Shown here piece by piece: positions 9,612 to 19,400 of a stretch of 64,000 bases of DNA. The stretch is from Oscillospiraceae bacterium. GTDB lineage: Bacteria; Bacillota; Clostridia; Monoglobales; Monoglobaceae. The stretch spans positions 62,001 through 126,000 of the forward strand of contig SVKF01000003.1 of NCBI GenBank assembly GCA_015068605.1, read 5' to 3'. The notes under the pieces were generated by a model. That model was not told the DNA's origin, made no database searches, and saw nothing but the letters and a program-made list of their open reading frames with translations. Every line of letters starts with the position of its first letter. The first letter of the stretch is position 1. Position numbers and translations under genes: made by a program.

Positions 9612-10112
9612 ATGAAAAAAATTATTACAACTATTTTGTTAGGAGTTTTATGTTTATCGTTGTGTGCATGTAACACAAAAAATATCGTCTCTAACACTAT
9701 GGAAGATGTAACCAACAAAACATTTTCATTGGGAGAAAAAGCAGAAATAGACGATGTTGAGGTGACCATGGTTGATGTTTATGAAAGCACAGGTGAGGCG
9801 TTTTCAAAGCCTGCAGACGGAAATGTATATGTGATTTGCGAATTCAATATCGAGAATAATTCAAGCAAAGATTTGACTGTATCGTCCATGCTTAGTTTTG
9901 AAGCATATTGCGATGATTCTTCCTGTAATTTAAGTATTTCGGCAATGGCATCAAATAGCGAAAAAAAGCAATTAGATGGAAAAATCGCTCCCGGGAAAAA
10001 GCTTTCCGGTATTATAGGCTATGAGGTTCCTGCTGATTGGAGTAATATGGAAATAAGATACACACCCGATCCTTTAAAAGATGACGAAGTTGTATTTGTA
10101 GCAACCAAATAA
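9612..10112 (+). CDS. Lipoprotein with DUF4352-like Ig-fold domain
   Basis: Lipobox LSLCAC; EIDDVEVTMVDVYES...YVICEFNIENNSSKDL pattern. Confidence 0.7.
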   Translation: MKKIITTILLGVLCLSLCACNTKNIVSNTMEDVTNKTFSLGEKAEIDDVEVTMVDVYESTGEAFSKPADGNVYVICEFNIENNSSKDLTVSSMLSFEAYCDDSSCNLSISAMASNSEKKQLDGKIAPGKKLSGIIGYEVPADWSNMEIRYTPDPLKDDEVVFVATK

Positions 10113-10253
10113 TTTAATAAATTCGGAATACTTTTATAATGTATTAATAGATTTATATAGGTAAAACATAGTCCCATCATCGTGATTTTACTCAAAATGA
10201 TGGGACTAATCTTATTTTTAATTTATTCGAGTTTTAAAACTCCGAAAAGGCTC

Positions 10254-11252
10254 TTATTTACAAGCTTCTTCAATAGCAACAGCAACTGCAACAGTCATAC
10301 CAACCATTGGGTTGTTACCTGCGCCGATAAGTCCCATCATTTCAACATGAGCCGGAACTGATGAAGAACCTGCGAACTGAGCGTCTGAGTGCATTCTTCC
10401 CATTGTATCTGTCATACCGTAAGAAGCAGGACCTGCAGCCATGTTATCAGGATGGAGTGTTCTTCCTGTACCACCGCCGGATGCAACTGAGAAGTATTTC
10501 TTACCCTGTTCGATACATTCCTTCTTATATGTTCCTGCAACAGGATGCTGGAATCTTGTTGGGTTAGTGGAGTTACCTGTTATAGAAACATCAACGCCTT
10601 CTAAGTGCATGATTGCAACGCCTTCACGAACATCGTCGGAGCCGTAGCAACGAACTTTTGCTCTTTCGCCCTTTGAATAAGCTGTTTCCTTAACGATTTC
10701 AACCTTACCTGTGTAGTAATCAAACTTTGTCTGAACATAAGTGAAGCCGTTGATTCTTGAGATAATCTGAGCAGCGTCCTTACCGAGACCGTTTAAGATA
10801 ACACGGAGGTCTTCTTTTCTTGCCTTATTAGCTGATCTTGCAAGACCGATAGCACCTTCAGCAGCAGCGAATGATTCGTGACCTGCGAGGAATGCAAAGC
10901 ACTTTGTTTCGTCACGGAGGAGCATAGCGCCGAGGTTACCGTGACCGATACCAACTTTTCTGTCATCGGCAACAGAGCCGGGAATACAGAAAGACTGGAG
11001 ACCTACACCGATTTTTTCAGCAGCGTCAGCCGCTTTTGTTGCGCCGTCTTTGATAGCGATAGCTGCGCCAACAATATATGCCCAGCAAGCGTTTTCAAAG
11101 CAGATAGGCTGAATTCCTTTAATGATGTTATATACATCAATACCCTTATCATCACAGATTTGCTTAGCTTCTTCGATTGAAGCGATACCATGCTTATTAA
11201 GCTCTGCGTTGATTTGGTCTATTCTTCTTTCATAACTTTCAAATAAAGCCAT
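10254..11252 (-). CDS. GGGtGRT protein (uncharacterised conserved family)
   Basis: Family-defining motif SGGGTGRTLHPDN. Confidence 0.88.
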   Translation of the reverse strand: MALFESYERRIDQINAELNKHGIASIEEAKQICDDKGIDVYNIIKGIQPICFENACWAYIVGAAIAIKDGATKAADAAEKIGVGLQSFCIPGSVADDRKVGIGHGNLGAMLLRDETKCFAFLAGHESFAAAEGAIGLARSANKARKEDLRVILNGLGKDAAQIISRINGFTYVQTKFDYYTGKVEIVKETAYSKGERAKVRCYGSDDVREGVAIMHLEGVDVSITGNSTNPTRFQHPVAGTYKKECIEQGKKYFSVASGGGTGRTLHPDNMAAGPASYGMTDTMGRMHSDAQFAGSSSVPAHVEMMGLIGAGNNPMVGMTVAVAVAIEEACK

Positions 11253-11270
11253 AGTTATAACCTCCCTCTC

Positions 11271-11963
11271 TTATTCGTGTCTTGGGTCGAGAAGCTTTGC
11301 AGCATCATCAACTCGTCCGTACTGTCCGCTTGCTTTTTCCATAGCTTCGTTAGCGTCCATGCCTTTAGCGATCATTTCCATCATCTTGCCAAGGTGAACG
11401 AACTTATAACCGATAATTTCGTTGTTTTCGTCAACAGCAATCTTTGTGATATAACCTTCTGCAAGTTCAAGGTAACGAGGACCTTTGTCAAGAGTTGCAT
11501 AAGTTGTACCAACCTGGCTGCGGAGACCCTTACCAAGGTCTTCGAGGCCTGCGCCGATTGGGAGACCATCTTCAGAGAATGCAGTCTGAGTTCTTCCGTA
11601 AACAATCTGTAAGAAAAGCTCTCTCATAGCTGTGTTAATAGCGTCACAAACGAGGTCTGTGTTAAGAGCTTCAAGGATTGTCTTGCCAACAAGGATTTCA
11701 GAAGCCATAGCAGCAGAATGAGTCATACCGCTACAACCAACAGTTTCAACGAGAGCCTCCTGAATAATACCCTCTTTAACATTTAAAGTGAGCTTACAAG
11801 TACCCTGTTGCGGAGCACACCAGCCAATACCGTGAGTAAGACCGGAAATGTCCTTAATTTCTTTAGCCTGTGTCCATTTTCCTTCCTGAGGAATCGGTGC
11901 AGGACCGTGGTTAGCACCTTTAGCCAAAGGACACATCATTTCAACTTCAGCTGAATATTTCAT
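11271..11963 (-). CDS. Iron-sulfur cluster assembly scaffold-like (NifU-related) protein
   Basis: VETVGCSGMTHSAAMASEILVGKTILEAL resembles the NifU-type scaffold region; adjacent to GGGtGRT gene. Confidence 0.75.
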   Translation of the reverse strand: MKYSAEVEMMCPLAKGANHGPAPIPQEGKWTQAKEIKDISGLTHGIGWCAPQQGTCKLTLNVKEGIIQEALVETVGCSGMTHSAAMASEILVGKTILEALNTDLVCDAINTAMRELFLQIVYGRTQTAFSEDGLPIGAGLEDLGKGLRSQVGTTYATLDKGPRYLELAEGYITKIAVDENNEIIGYKFVHLGKMMEMIAKGMDANEAMEKASGQYGRVDDAAKLLDPRHE

Positions 11964-12070
11964 AATATTCCGCTCCTTTCAATAATGTATTTAAATTTTT
12001 AATTATATTACAAATTGACCATCGTTAATAATATCACAAAATCCCCATTTTGTCAACAATTTTCCCGAAT

Positions 12071-12167
12071 TTATGTAAGATTCCAGTCCACGGGGGCGAT
12101 GCCTTTGGATTTTAAAAATTCATTGGCTTTTGAAAAATGTTTGCACCCAAAAAATCCGCCGTATGCC
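12071..12167 (-). pseudogene. Partial duplicate of the ung 3' end
   Basis: 97 nt aligned without gaps to 13246-13342 with 8 mismatches; encodes [31 protein letters not shown]. Confidence 0.9.
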
Positions 12168-12236
12168 TGTTGTTGCTTCTATGAGATCATAGCTTTCTGT
12201 GTATTCTATGCCCTATTCCATTATCTTTGAAACAAT

Positions 12237-13202
12237 TCAATCGCCAAAAGAGGAATATGTATTGATAGATAGCACTTCGCCAGTTTGTTTACTTATAACA
12301 ACATAGGGCCTATAAAACTTACCACCAGCACTCCAACCCTTATTTTCATCCTTATACCTAAATGTTTGACAAATTCTCCATGCATTCTGTTGGTCTAAAT
12401 ATTCAACTTCAAGATAATAAATTTTATCTTCCGTTTCATGTTCCAAAGGCTTTTCTGTATATTTTTCCAAAATAGCTTTTCCAACAACTAAAGCAGTTTC
12501 TTCATCAGGAATTACTCCGCCGTTTTTCAATCTTTGATTGTGCATATCAATATAACTTATGGAACGCTCTTCATCAATCTTATGCCCGATACCATGCCAT
12601 GCTTCATAATATTTGCATCTCTTTTGTTGTAATAGTCTATCAAGCAAAATAGAAAAATCTCTTTGGTTTATCTTAGAGTCAAGATGTTCACTAAACACAT
12701 CTTCAGTCCTTAACAATCCATATTGATATGCTTTTTCAATAGCCATATCCAAATCAATTTCATCCTTTTCTAAACATCTAATCATAAAAGCCAACGCTTC
12801 GGTTATCGTAGCATCACGGTCAGAGAAGAAAAAATAATCTGTATTTTTCCCTGTATGCGAACTCCGATAAGTCGGAAAATCAACAATGCACTCTATTCCA
12901 TATGCAATTCTACTCTCCCATGCACACCCTATATATGTAAAAGGTCCCACATCTACAAAAGCATAGCAATCTGCTCCGTCCATCATATTAACATCATTGT
13001 CAGTCAAACCGATAACCCGCATAATTGCAATTAAACATTCTTCCCGAGTAATCGTATCATCATTCAAAAAGGAATCCTCATCCAAAATCCCAAATTTTAT
13101 TAGATCATGCTCGGTTACATCAGATTCGATTTCATCAGCACATATAGGTATTATGTTTAAAATACAACAAAAAAATAAAATTAAACTTATAATTTTCTTC
13201 AC
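12237..13202 (-). CDS. Secreted protein with SLH-like N-terminal region and C-terminal NTF2-fold immunity-like region
   Basis: Signal peptide MKKIISLILFFCCILNIIPICA; SLH-like repeats; GGVIPDEETALVVGKAILEKY...PYVVISKQTGEVLSI. Confidence 0.5.
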   Translation of the reverse strand: MKKIISLILFFCCILNIIPICADEIESDVTEHDLIKFGILDEDSFLNDDTITREECLIAIMRVIGLTDNDVNMMDGADCYAFVDVGPFTYIGCAWESRIAYGIECIVDFPTYRSSHTGKNTDYFFFSDRDATITEALAFMIRCLEKDEIDLDMAIEKAYQYGLLRTEDVFSEHLDSKINQRDFSILLDRLLQQKRCKYYEAWHGIGHKIDEERSISYIDMHNQRLKNGGVIPDEETALVVGKAILEKYTEKPLEHETEDKIYYLEVEYLDQQNAWRICQTFRYKDENKGWSAGGKFYRPYVVISKQTGEVLSINTYSSFGD

Positions 13203-13245
13203 ATATTCACCTCATTCATTAACAATAGCTATCGGGTTTGTCCCC

Positions 13246-13914
13246 TTATGTAAGATTCCAATTAACGGGGGCGATGCCTTTGGATTTCAGAAACTCATTG
13301 GCTTTTGAAAAATGTTTGCACCCGAAAAATCCACCGTATGCCGACAATGGGCTTGGGTGAACGGTTTCTAAAATTAAATGATTCGGGTTAGTTATAATTT
13401 TGGTTTTCGCTCTCGCATTTGACCCCCACAAAAGGAACACAAGCGGTTTTTCTCTTTCGTTAAGGTGTTTTATTATGCAATCGGTGAACTCTTCCCAGCC
13501 TTTCCCCTTATGGCTGTTGGGGGACGCTTCCCTAACTGTCAATACATTATTTAAAAGCAAAACGCCTTCCTTTGCCCATTTTGTGAGATTTCCGCTCTTC
13601 GGGATTTCAATTCCCAAATCGTCGTGGATTTCCTTAAAAATATTCACCAGTGACGGAGGCGGTTTAATCCCGTCCTGAACGGAAAAGCAGAGGCCGTGTG
13701 CCTGTTTCGGGCCGTGGTAGGGGTCCTGACCGATTATGACAACTTTCGCCCCACTGTATGATGTATACTTTAAAGCGTTGAATATGTCAAACATATCGGG
13801 GTAGATTGTGTGGTGAGCATACTCGGCTTTCAAAAAACTGCGGATTTTAAGATAATATTCTTTTTGGAACTCGTCTTTTAAGATTTCGTCCCAGTCATTT
13901 CCTATGTTTACCAT
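13246..13914 (-). CDS. ung: Uracil-DNA glycosylase
   Basis: [35 protein letters not shown]. Confidence 0.98.
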   Translation of the reverse strand: MVNIGNDWDEILKDEFQKEYYLKIRSFLKAEYAHHTIYPDMFDIFNALKYTSYSGAKVVIIGQDPYHGPKQAHGLCFSVQDGIKPPPSLVNIFKEIHDDLGIEIPKSGNLTKWAKEGVLLLNNVLTVREASPNSHKGKGWEEFTDCIIKHLNEREKPLVFLLWGSNARAKTKIITNPNHLILETVHPSPLSAYGGFFGCKHFSKANEFLKSKGIAPVNWNLT

Positions 13915-14148
13915 AATATTCTCCTTATGTTAAATATATTTTAATTCTACCATAAAAGGAGTGAAAAATAAAGAGAAAATAAAAAAATTTTAAAAACTAT
14001 TGAAAAAAGAGGGAAGATGTGCTATAATTATCCTAACATTATTTGAGCGGTTAATTTAATAAAGCACCATTTTGCCTTACCCGACGGGGGTTATGGCTCT
14101 TTTTTGGTGTTTTATCGGCACGAAAAATTTTAAAAATGGAGGTAAATT

Positions 14149-15813
14149 GTGCAAAAATCTAAAAAAATAAAAATTACTCCCCTTGGCGGTCTTCTGGAGA
14201 TTGGTAAGAATCTTACTGTTTTCGAGTATGGGAGCGACATTGTTATACTCGACTGCGGTCTTGCCTTTCCCGATGATGATATGCTTGGCGTTGATATGGT
14301 TATCCCCGACTGGACTTACCTTGTCAAGCATCAAAACCGCATAAAGGGTATCGTTTTAACCCATGGTCATGAGGACCATATAGGAGCAATTCCTTATTTC
14401 TTAAAGGAATTTAATGTTCCTGTTTACGGAACAAAGCTTACTCTCGGTATCTTAAAATACAAGCTTGAGGAACACGGGATTGTCAACTCGACAAAGACAA
14501 TCGTTGTCAACCCCGGCGAAACCTTTAAGCTTGGAGATTTTAAAATTGAATATATAAGGAGTAACCACAGCATTGCCGACGCAGTTGCTGTTGCGCTCCA
14601 CACTCCTGCAGGAGTTGTTCTTCATACGGGCGACTTTAAAATTGACCCGACCCCAATCGACGGGGAAATGATTGACCTTGCAAGAATCGGTCAGCTTGGA
14701 AATGAGGGTGTTTTAGCCCTTATGTCAGACAGCACCAACGCGGAGCGTAGTGGTTATACTATGAGCGAGCGGACGGTTGGCAAGACATTTGACAGTATTT
14801 TTGAAAACTGCGACAAGCGTATATTTGTTGCGACCTTTGCGTCAAATATTCACAGAGTTCAGCAGGTTATAAACGCCGCTGTTAAACACAAAAGAAAAGT
14901 TGCGGTTTCGGGGCGCAGTATGGAAAATGTGCTCTCTGCCGCAATCGAGCTTGGATATATGAAAATCCCGAAAAACACACTGATTTCTCTGGACGAGATT
15001 AACCGCTATCCGAAAAATCAGCTTGTTATAATCACAACGGGAAGCCAAGGCGAACCAATGGCTGCTCTTTCCCGTATGGCATTTTCGGGGCATAAAAAGG
15101 CGAACATTGAAAACGGGGATTTGGTTATTATTTCCGCAAGCCCTATTCCGGGCAACGAAAAGGCAATTTCCAATGTTATAAATGAGCTTTTAAAGCACGG
15201 AGCAGAGGTTGTCTATGAGGCACTTGCCGATGTTCATGTTTCAGGACACGCTTGTCAGGAGGAGCTTAAAATCATCCTCGCTCTTGCAAAACCGAAATAT
15301 TTCATTCCTGTTCACGGGGAATATAAGCACCTTTGCGCTCATCGTGAAATTGCTATGCAAATGGGGATTCCAAGCAAGAATATTATTATGATGGACAACG
15401 GAAAAATGCTTGAAATAACCAAAACAAGTGCCAAAATTGTGGATACTGTCCCTGCGGGAAAAATTCTTGTTGACGGGCTTGGTGTCGGCGATGTTGGAAA
15501 CATTGTTCTTCGCGACAGAAAACATCTTGCACAAGATGGTCTTATTGTTATCGTTCTCACTATCGACAAGGCGAGCAACACGGTTGTTGCAGGGCCGGAT
15601 ATTATTTCAAGAGGCTTTGTTTATGTTCGTGAGGCTGAAAATCTTATGGACGAAATGCGCTATGCCGCAATGGACGCTCTCGATGAATGTATGGATAAAA
15701 ATATAACAGACTGGTCAAGCATAAAGACCAATCTGAAAAACGCTGTGGGCGGATATATTTTCTCAAAAACCAAGAGAAAACCAATGATTCTCCCTGTTAT
15801 TATGGATATTTAA
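14149..15813 (+). CDS. rnj: Ribonuclease J
   Basis: Metallo-beta-lactamase HGHEDHIGAIPYF, beta-CASP domain; GTG start with GGAGGT. Confidence 0.95.
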   Translation: MQKSKKIKITPLGGLLEIGKNLTVFEYGSDIVILDCGLAFPDDDMLGVDMVIPDWTYLVKHQNRIKGIVLTHGHEDHIGAIPYFLKEFNVPVYGTKLTLGILKYKLEEHGIVNSTKTIVVNPGETFKLGDFKIEYIRSNHSIADAVAVALHTPAGVVLHTGDFKIDPTPIDGEMIDLARIGQLGNEGVLALMSDSTNAERSGYTMSERTVGKTFDSIFENCDKRIFVATFASNIHRVQQVINAAVKHKRKVAVSGRSMENVLSAAIELGYMKIPKNTLISLDEINRYPKNQLVIITTGSQGEPMAALSRMAFSGHKKANIENGDLVIISASPIPGNEKAISNVINELLKHGAEVVYEALADVHVSGHACQEELKIILALAKPKYFIPVHGEYKHLCAHREIAMQMGIPSKNIIMMDNGKMLEITKTSAKIVDTVPAGKILVDGLGVGDVGNIVLRDRKHLAQDGLIVIVLTIDKASNTVVAGPDIISRGFVYVREAENLMDEMRYAAMDALDECMDKNITDWSSIKTNLKNAVGGYIFSKTKRKPMILPVIMDI

Positions 15814-15825
15814 ACGGTGATATAA

Positions 15826-16302
15826 ATGGGTAAACAAGCGAAAACCAATGCAGTCAGGATTCTTGACTCAAACAAAATTTCATACGAGCTTATAAACTAT
15901 GACAGCGACGGATTTATGGACGGTGTTTCAATCGCAAACAAGCTTAATCAAAGGGTTGAGGAAACCTTTAAAACCCTTGTAACCAAAGGGAAAAGCGGAA
16001 ATTTCTTCGTTTTTGTTATCCCTGTCCATAAGGAGCTTGACTTGAAAGCGGCGGCAAAATCCGTTTCGGAAAAATCTGTTGAATTGATTGCTGTTGCTGA
16101 TATAAATAAGGTCACGGGCTATATCCGTGGGGGTTGCAGTCCTATCGGAATGAAAAAGCAGTTTATGACCGTTGTTGATGCCTCCGCAAAGGCTTATGAA
16201 AAAATAATGTTCAGCGGCGGCAGACTGGGGACACAGATTAAAATGTCCCCCTTTGAGCTTATAACCCTTATAAATGCAAAGTTTGAAAATATCACGATAT
16301 AA
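15826..16302 (+). CDS. ybaK: Cys-tRNA(Pro)/Cys-tRNA(Cys) deacylase YbaK
   Basis: YbaK/ProX fold sequence; TGYIRGGCSPIGMKKQFMTVVD. Confidence 0.92.
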   Translation: MGKQAKTNAVRILDSNKISYELINYDSDGFMDGVSIANKLNQRVEETFKTLVTKGKSGNFFVFVIPVHKELDLKAAAKSVSEKSVELIAVADINKVTGYIRGGCSPIGMKKQFMTVVDASAKAYEKIMFSGGRLGTQIKMSPFELITLINAKFENITI

Positions 16303-16430
16303 ATCAAAAATATTTCCGTCGGCAAAATAAATGCCGGCGGTTTCCACATTACTCTTTACTTTTCGACAATTTTATTGTATAATATGTTTGGATTATTATA
16401 TTATTTGAACTTTTTCGGAGGTAAAATCAG

Positions 16431-19400
16431 GTGAGTGGGTATCTTGCAGGTATTGACATTGGCTCAACAACTGTCAAGCTTGTCATTTTAAATGAAAATA
16501 AAAATATTATATACAGCAAATATCGTCGACATGGGGCACACACAAAGGAAACTTTGCTGGAGCTTCTTTTTGACGCAAAAAATACATTGGGCAGCTTTTC
16601 CGTTTCAGCATCAATAACGGGGTCCGGCGCTATTAATCTGGCTAAAAAGCTGGAGATTGATTTTGTTCAGGAGGTTGTTGCGACTGCCTCTGCAGTTGAA
16701 TTTACTGCGCCTCATACAGATGTTGCTATTGAGCTTGGCGGAGAAGACGCTAAAATTATATATTTTACGGGTGGTCTTGAGGAGAGAATGAACGGTGTCT
16801 GTGCCGGTGGAACAGGCTCTTTTATCGACCAAATGGCGGCTCTTTTGCAGACAGATGCCACGGGGCTTAACGACGAAGCGGTCAACTATACGGAGATATA
16901 TCCTATTGCCGCTCGTTGCGGTGTTTTCGCAAAAACGGACATTCAGCCTCTTATAAATGAGGGTGCAACAAAGGCAAACCTTGCCGCATCTATTTTTCAG
17001 GCGGTTGTCAATCAGACAATATCAGGACTTGCCTGCGGAAAGCCTATTCGCGGAAATGTTGCGTTTTTGGGTGGGCCTCTTCACTTCTTGCCTGAACTTA
17101 AGGCGGCGTTTATCCGCACATTAAATCTTACTCCCGAAACAACCGTTGACCCTGAAAATTCTCATTTGTTTGCGGCATTGGGCTCTGCCCTTGAATCGGA
17201 AAATTCCGCTTCTGTATCTGTTGACGATTTAATCGGAAAGCTTGAAACAGGGGACGAAATCACATTTGAAATGCCTCGTCTTGAGCCTTTATTCGGCTCC
17301 GAAGACGAATATAATGAATTTATCCGCAGGCATAAAAAGTCTGTTGTTCCGTCAACGGGGCTTGACCAATATGAGGGTGATTGCTTTTTGGGAATTGATG
17401 CAGGCTCAACAACAACAAAGCTTGTTTTAATAGGCGACGAGGGGCAACTGTTGTTTTCATACTATGCAAACAACAGCGGAAATCCCATAAAGACCGCTAT
17501 AAATGCCATTGATATTTTAAAGAAACAGCTTCCCGAAAATGCAAAAATTGTCCATTCCTGTTCAACGGGCTACGGAGAAGCTCTCCTTAAGGCGGCATTT
17601 TCTCTTGACGAGGGCGAGGTTGAAACCATCGCTCATACCACAGCGGCAAAATTTTTCTGCCCTGATCTTGACTGTGTTTTGGATATTGGCGGTCAGGATA
17701 TGAAATGTATAAAAATTAAGAATAATTCCGTTGATTCGGTTATTTTAAACGAAGCCTGCTCATCCGGTTGCGGCTCATTTATAGAAAACTTTGCAAACTC
17801 TCTTGGCTTTAATGTCAGCGACTTTGCAAACAAAGCTCTTTTTTCAGATGCTCCCGTTGACCTTGGAACAAGATGTACGGTTTTCATGAACTCCAATGTT
17901 AAGCAGGCGCAGAAGGAGGGGGCAAGTGTTTCTGATATTTCGGCAGGTCTTGCCTATTCAGTTATCAAAAATGCTCTCTTTAAGGTTATCAAGCTGACAA
18001 GCGGCAGTGAACTGGGCAAAAATATCGTTGTTCAAGGGGGAACATTCCTCAACCATGCCGTTTTGCGTGCCTTTGAAAAAATAACGGGAATTGAAGCCAT
18101 TTGTCCGGATATTTCAGGGCTTATGGGTGCTTTTGGTGCGGCGCTGATTGCTAAAGAGCGATATAGCGGTCAGGGGACGACAATGCTTTCTCTTGACGAA
18201 ATTTCAAGCCTTGAATATACCTCAACCTCCACCCGTTGCAAGGGTTGTTCCAACAACTGTATGCTGACCATTAACAAATTTTCGGGTAACAGACGCTACA
18301 TAAGCGGAAACAGATGTGAAAAAGGTCTCGGAAACGATTCTCCTCAGGAGAAAAATCCGAATATGTTTGAATATAAGCGAGAAAGACTGTTCTCGTATAC
18401 CCCACTTCCCGAAGAAGCTGCTGTCCGTGGAACGGTTGGTATTCCGAGAGTTCTTAATATGTATGAAAACTATCCGTTCTGGGCGGTTTTCTTTGAAAAG
18501 CTTAAAATCAGAGCGGTTTTATCCCCATATTCCGATAGAAAAATATATGAGCTTGGAATGGAATCCATCCCGTCTGAATCGGAATGTTATCCGGCTAAGC
18601 TCTCTCACGGTCATGTTCAATGGCTTATAAATCAGGGGATTACCACGATTTTCCACCCTTGCGTTTTCTATGAACACCAGGAAACACAAGATGCGCAAAA
18701 TCATTATAATTGTCCTATCGTTGTATCTTATGCAGAAAATCTTAAAAATAATGTTGAGGATGTTGCCTCGGGAAAGGTTAAATATATCCGTCCCTTTATT
18801 GCGTTTACAAATGAAAAAATATTGGCGAACCGCCTTTGTGCTGTATGTCGTGATAACTGGGGTATTCCCGAAAAGGAAGTCCGTATGGCGGTTAAATGTG
18901 CATGGGAAGAACAGCGAAGGGCGAAAGAAGATATTAAAAAAGAGGGAAAGCGAATCCTCGACCTTATGCGAAGTCAGGGGAAAAAAGGTATTGTCCTTGC
19001 AGGAAGACCTTATCATATTGACCCTGAAATCAACCACGGTATTCCCGAAATGATTGCATCTTACGGGTTTACTGTCTTTACAGAGGACTCCCTTCCCATA
19101 GACTTTGCTCCTCAAAGACCACTCCGTGTTGTTGACCAGTGGGTTTACCATTCCCGTTTATATTCTGCGGCGGAGTTTGTGACCAAATGCAATGACATTG
19201 AGCTTATCCAGCTTAACTCCTTCGGTTGCGGTCTTGATGCCATTACCACAGACCAGGTTTGCGAAATTCTGGAAAACAGCAATAAGCTTTACACTCTTTT
19301 AAAAATAGATGAGGTCAATAATTTAGGTGCTGTCCGTATCCGCATAAGAAGTCTTATTGCCGCTATAAAGCTGCGTGAAGCAAACGGAATTATTGCAAAA

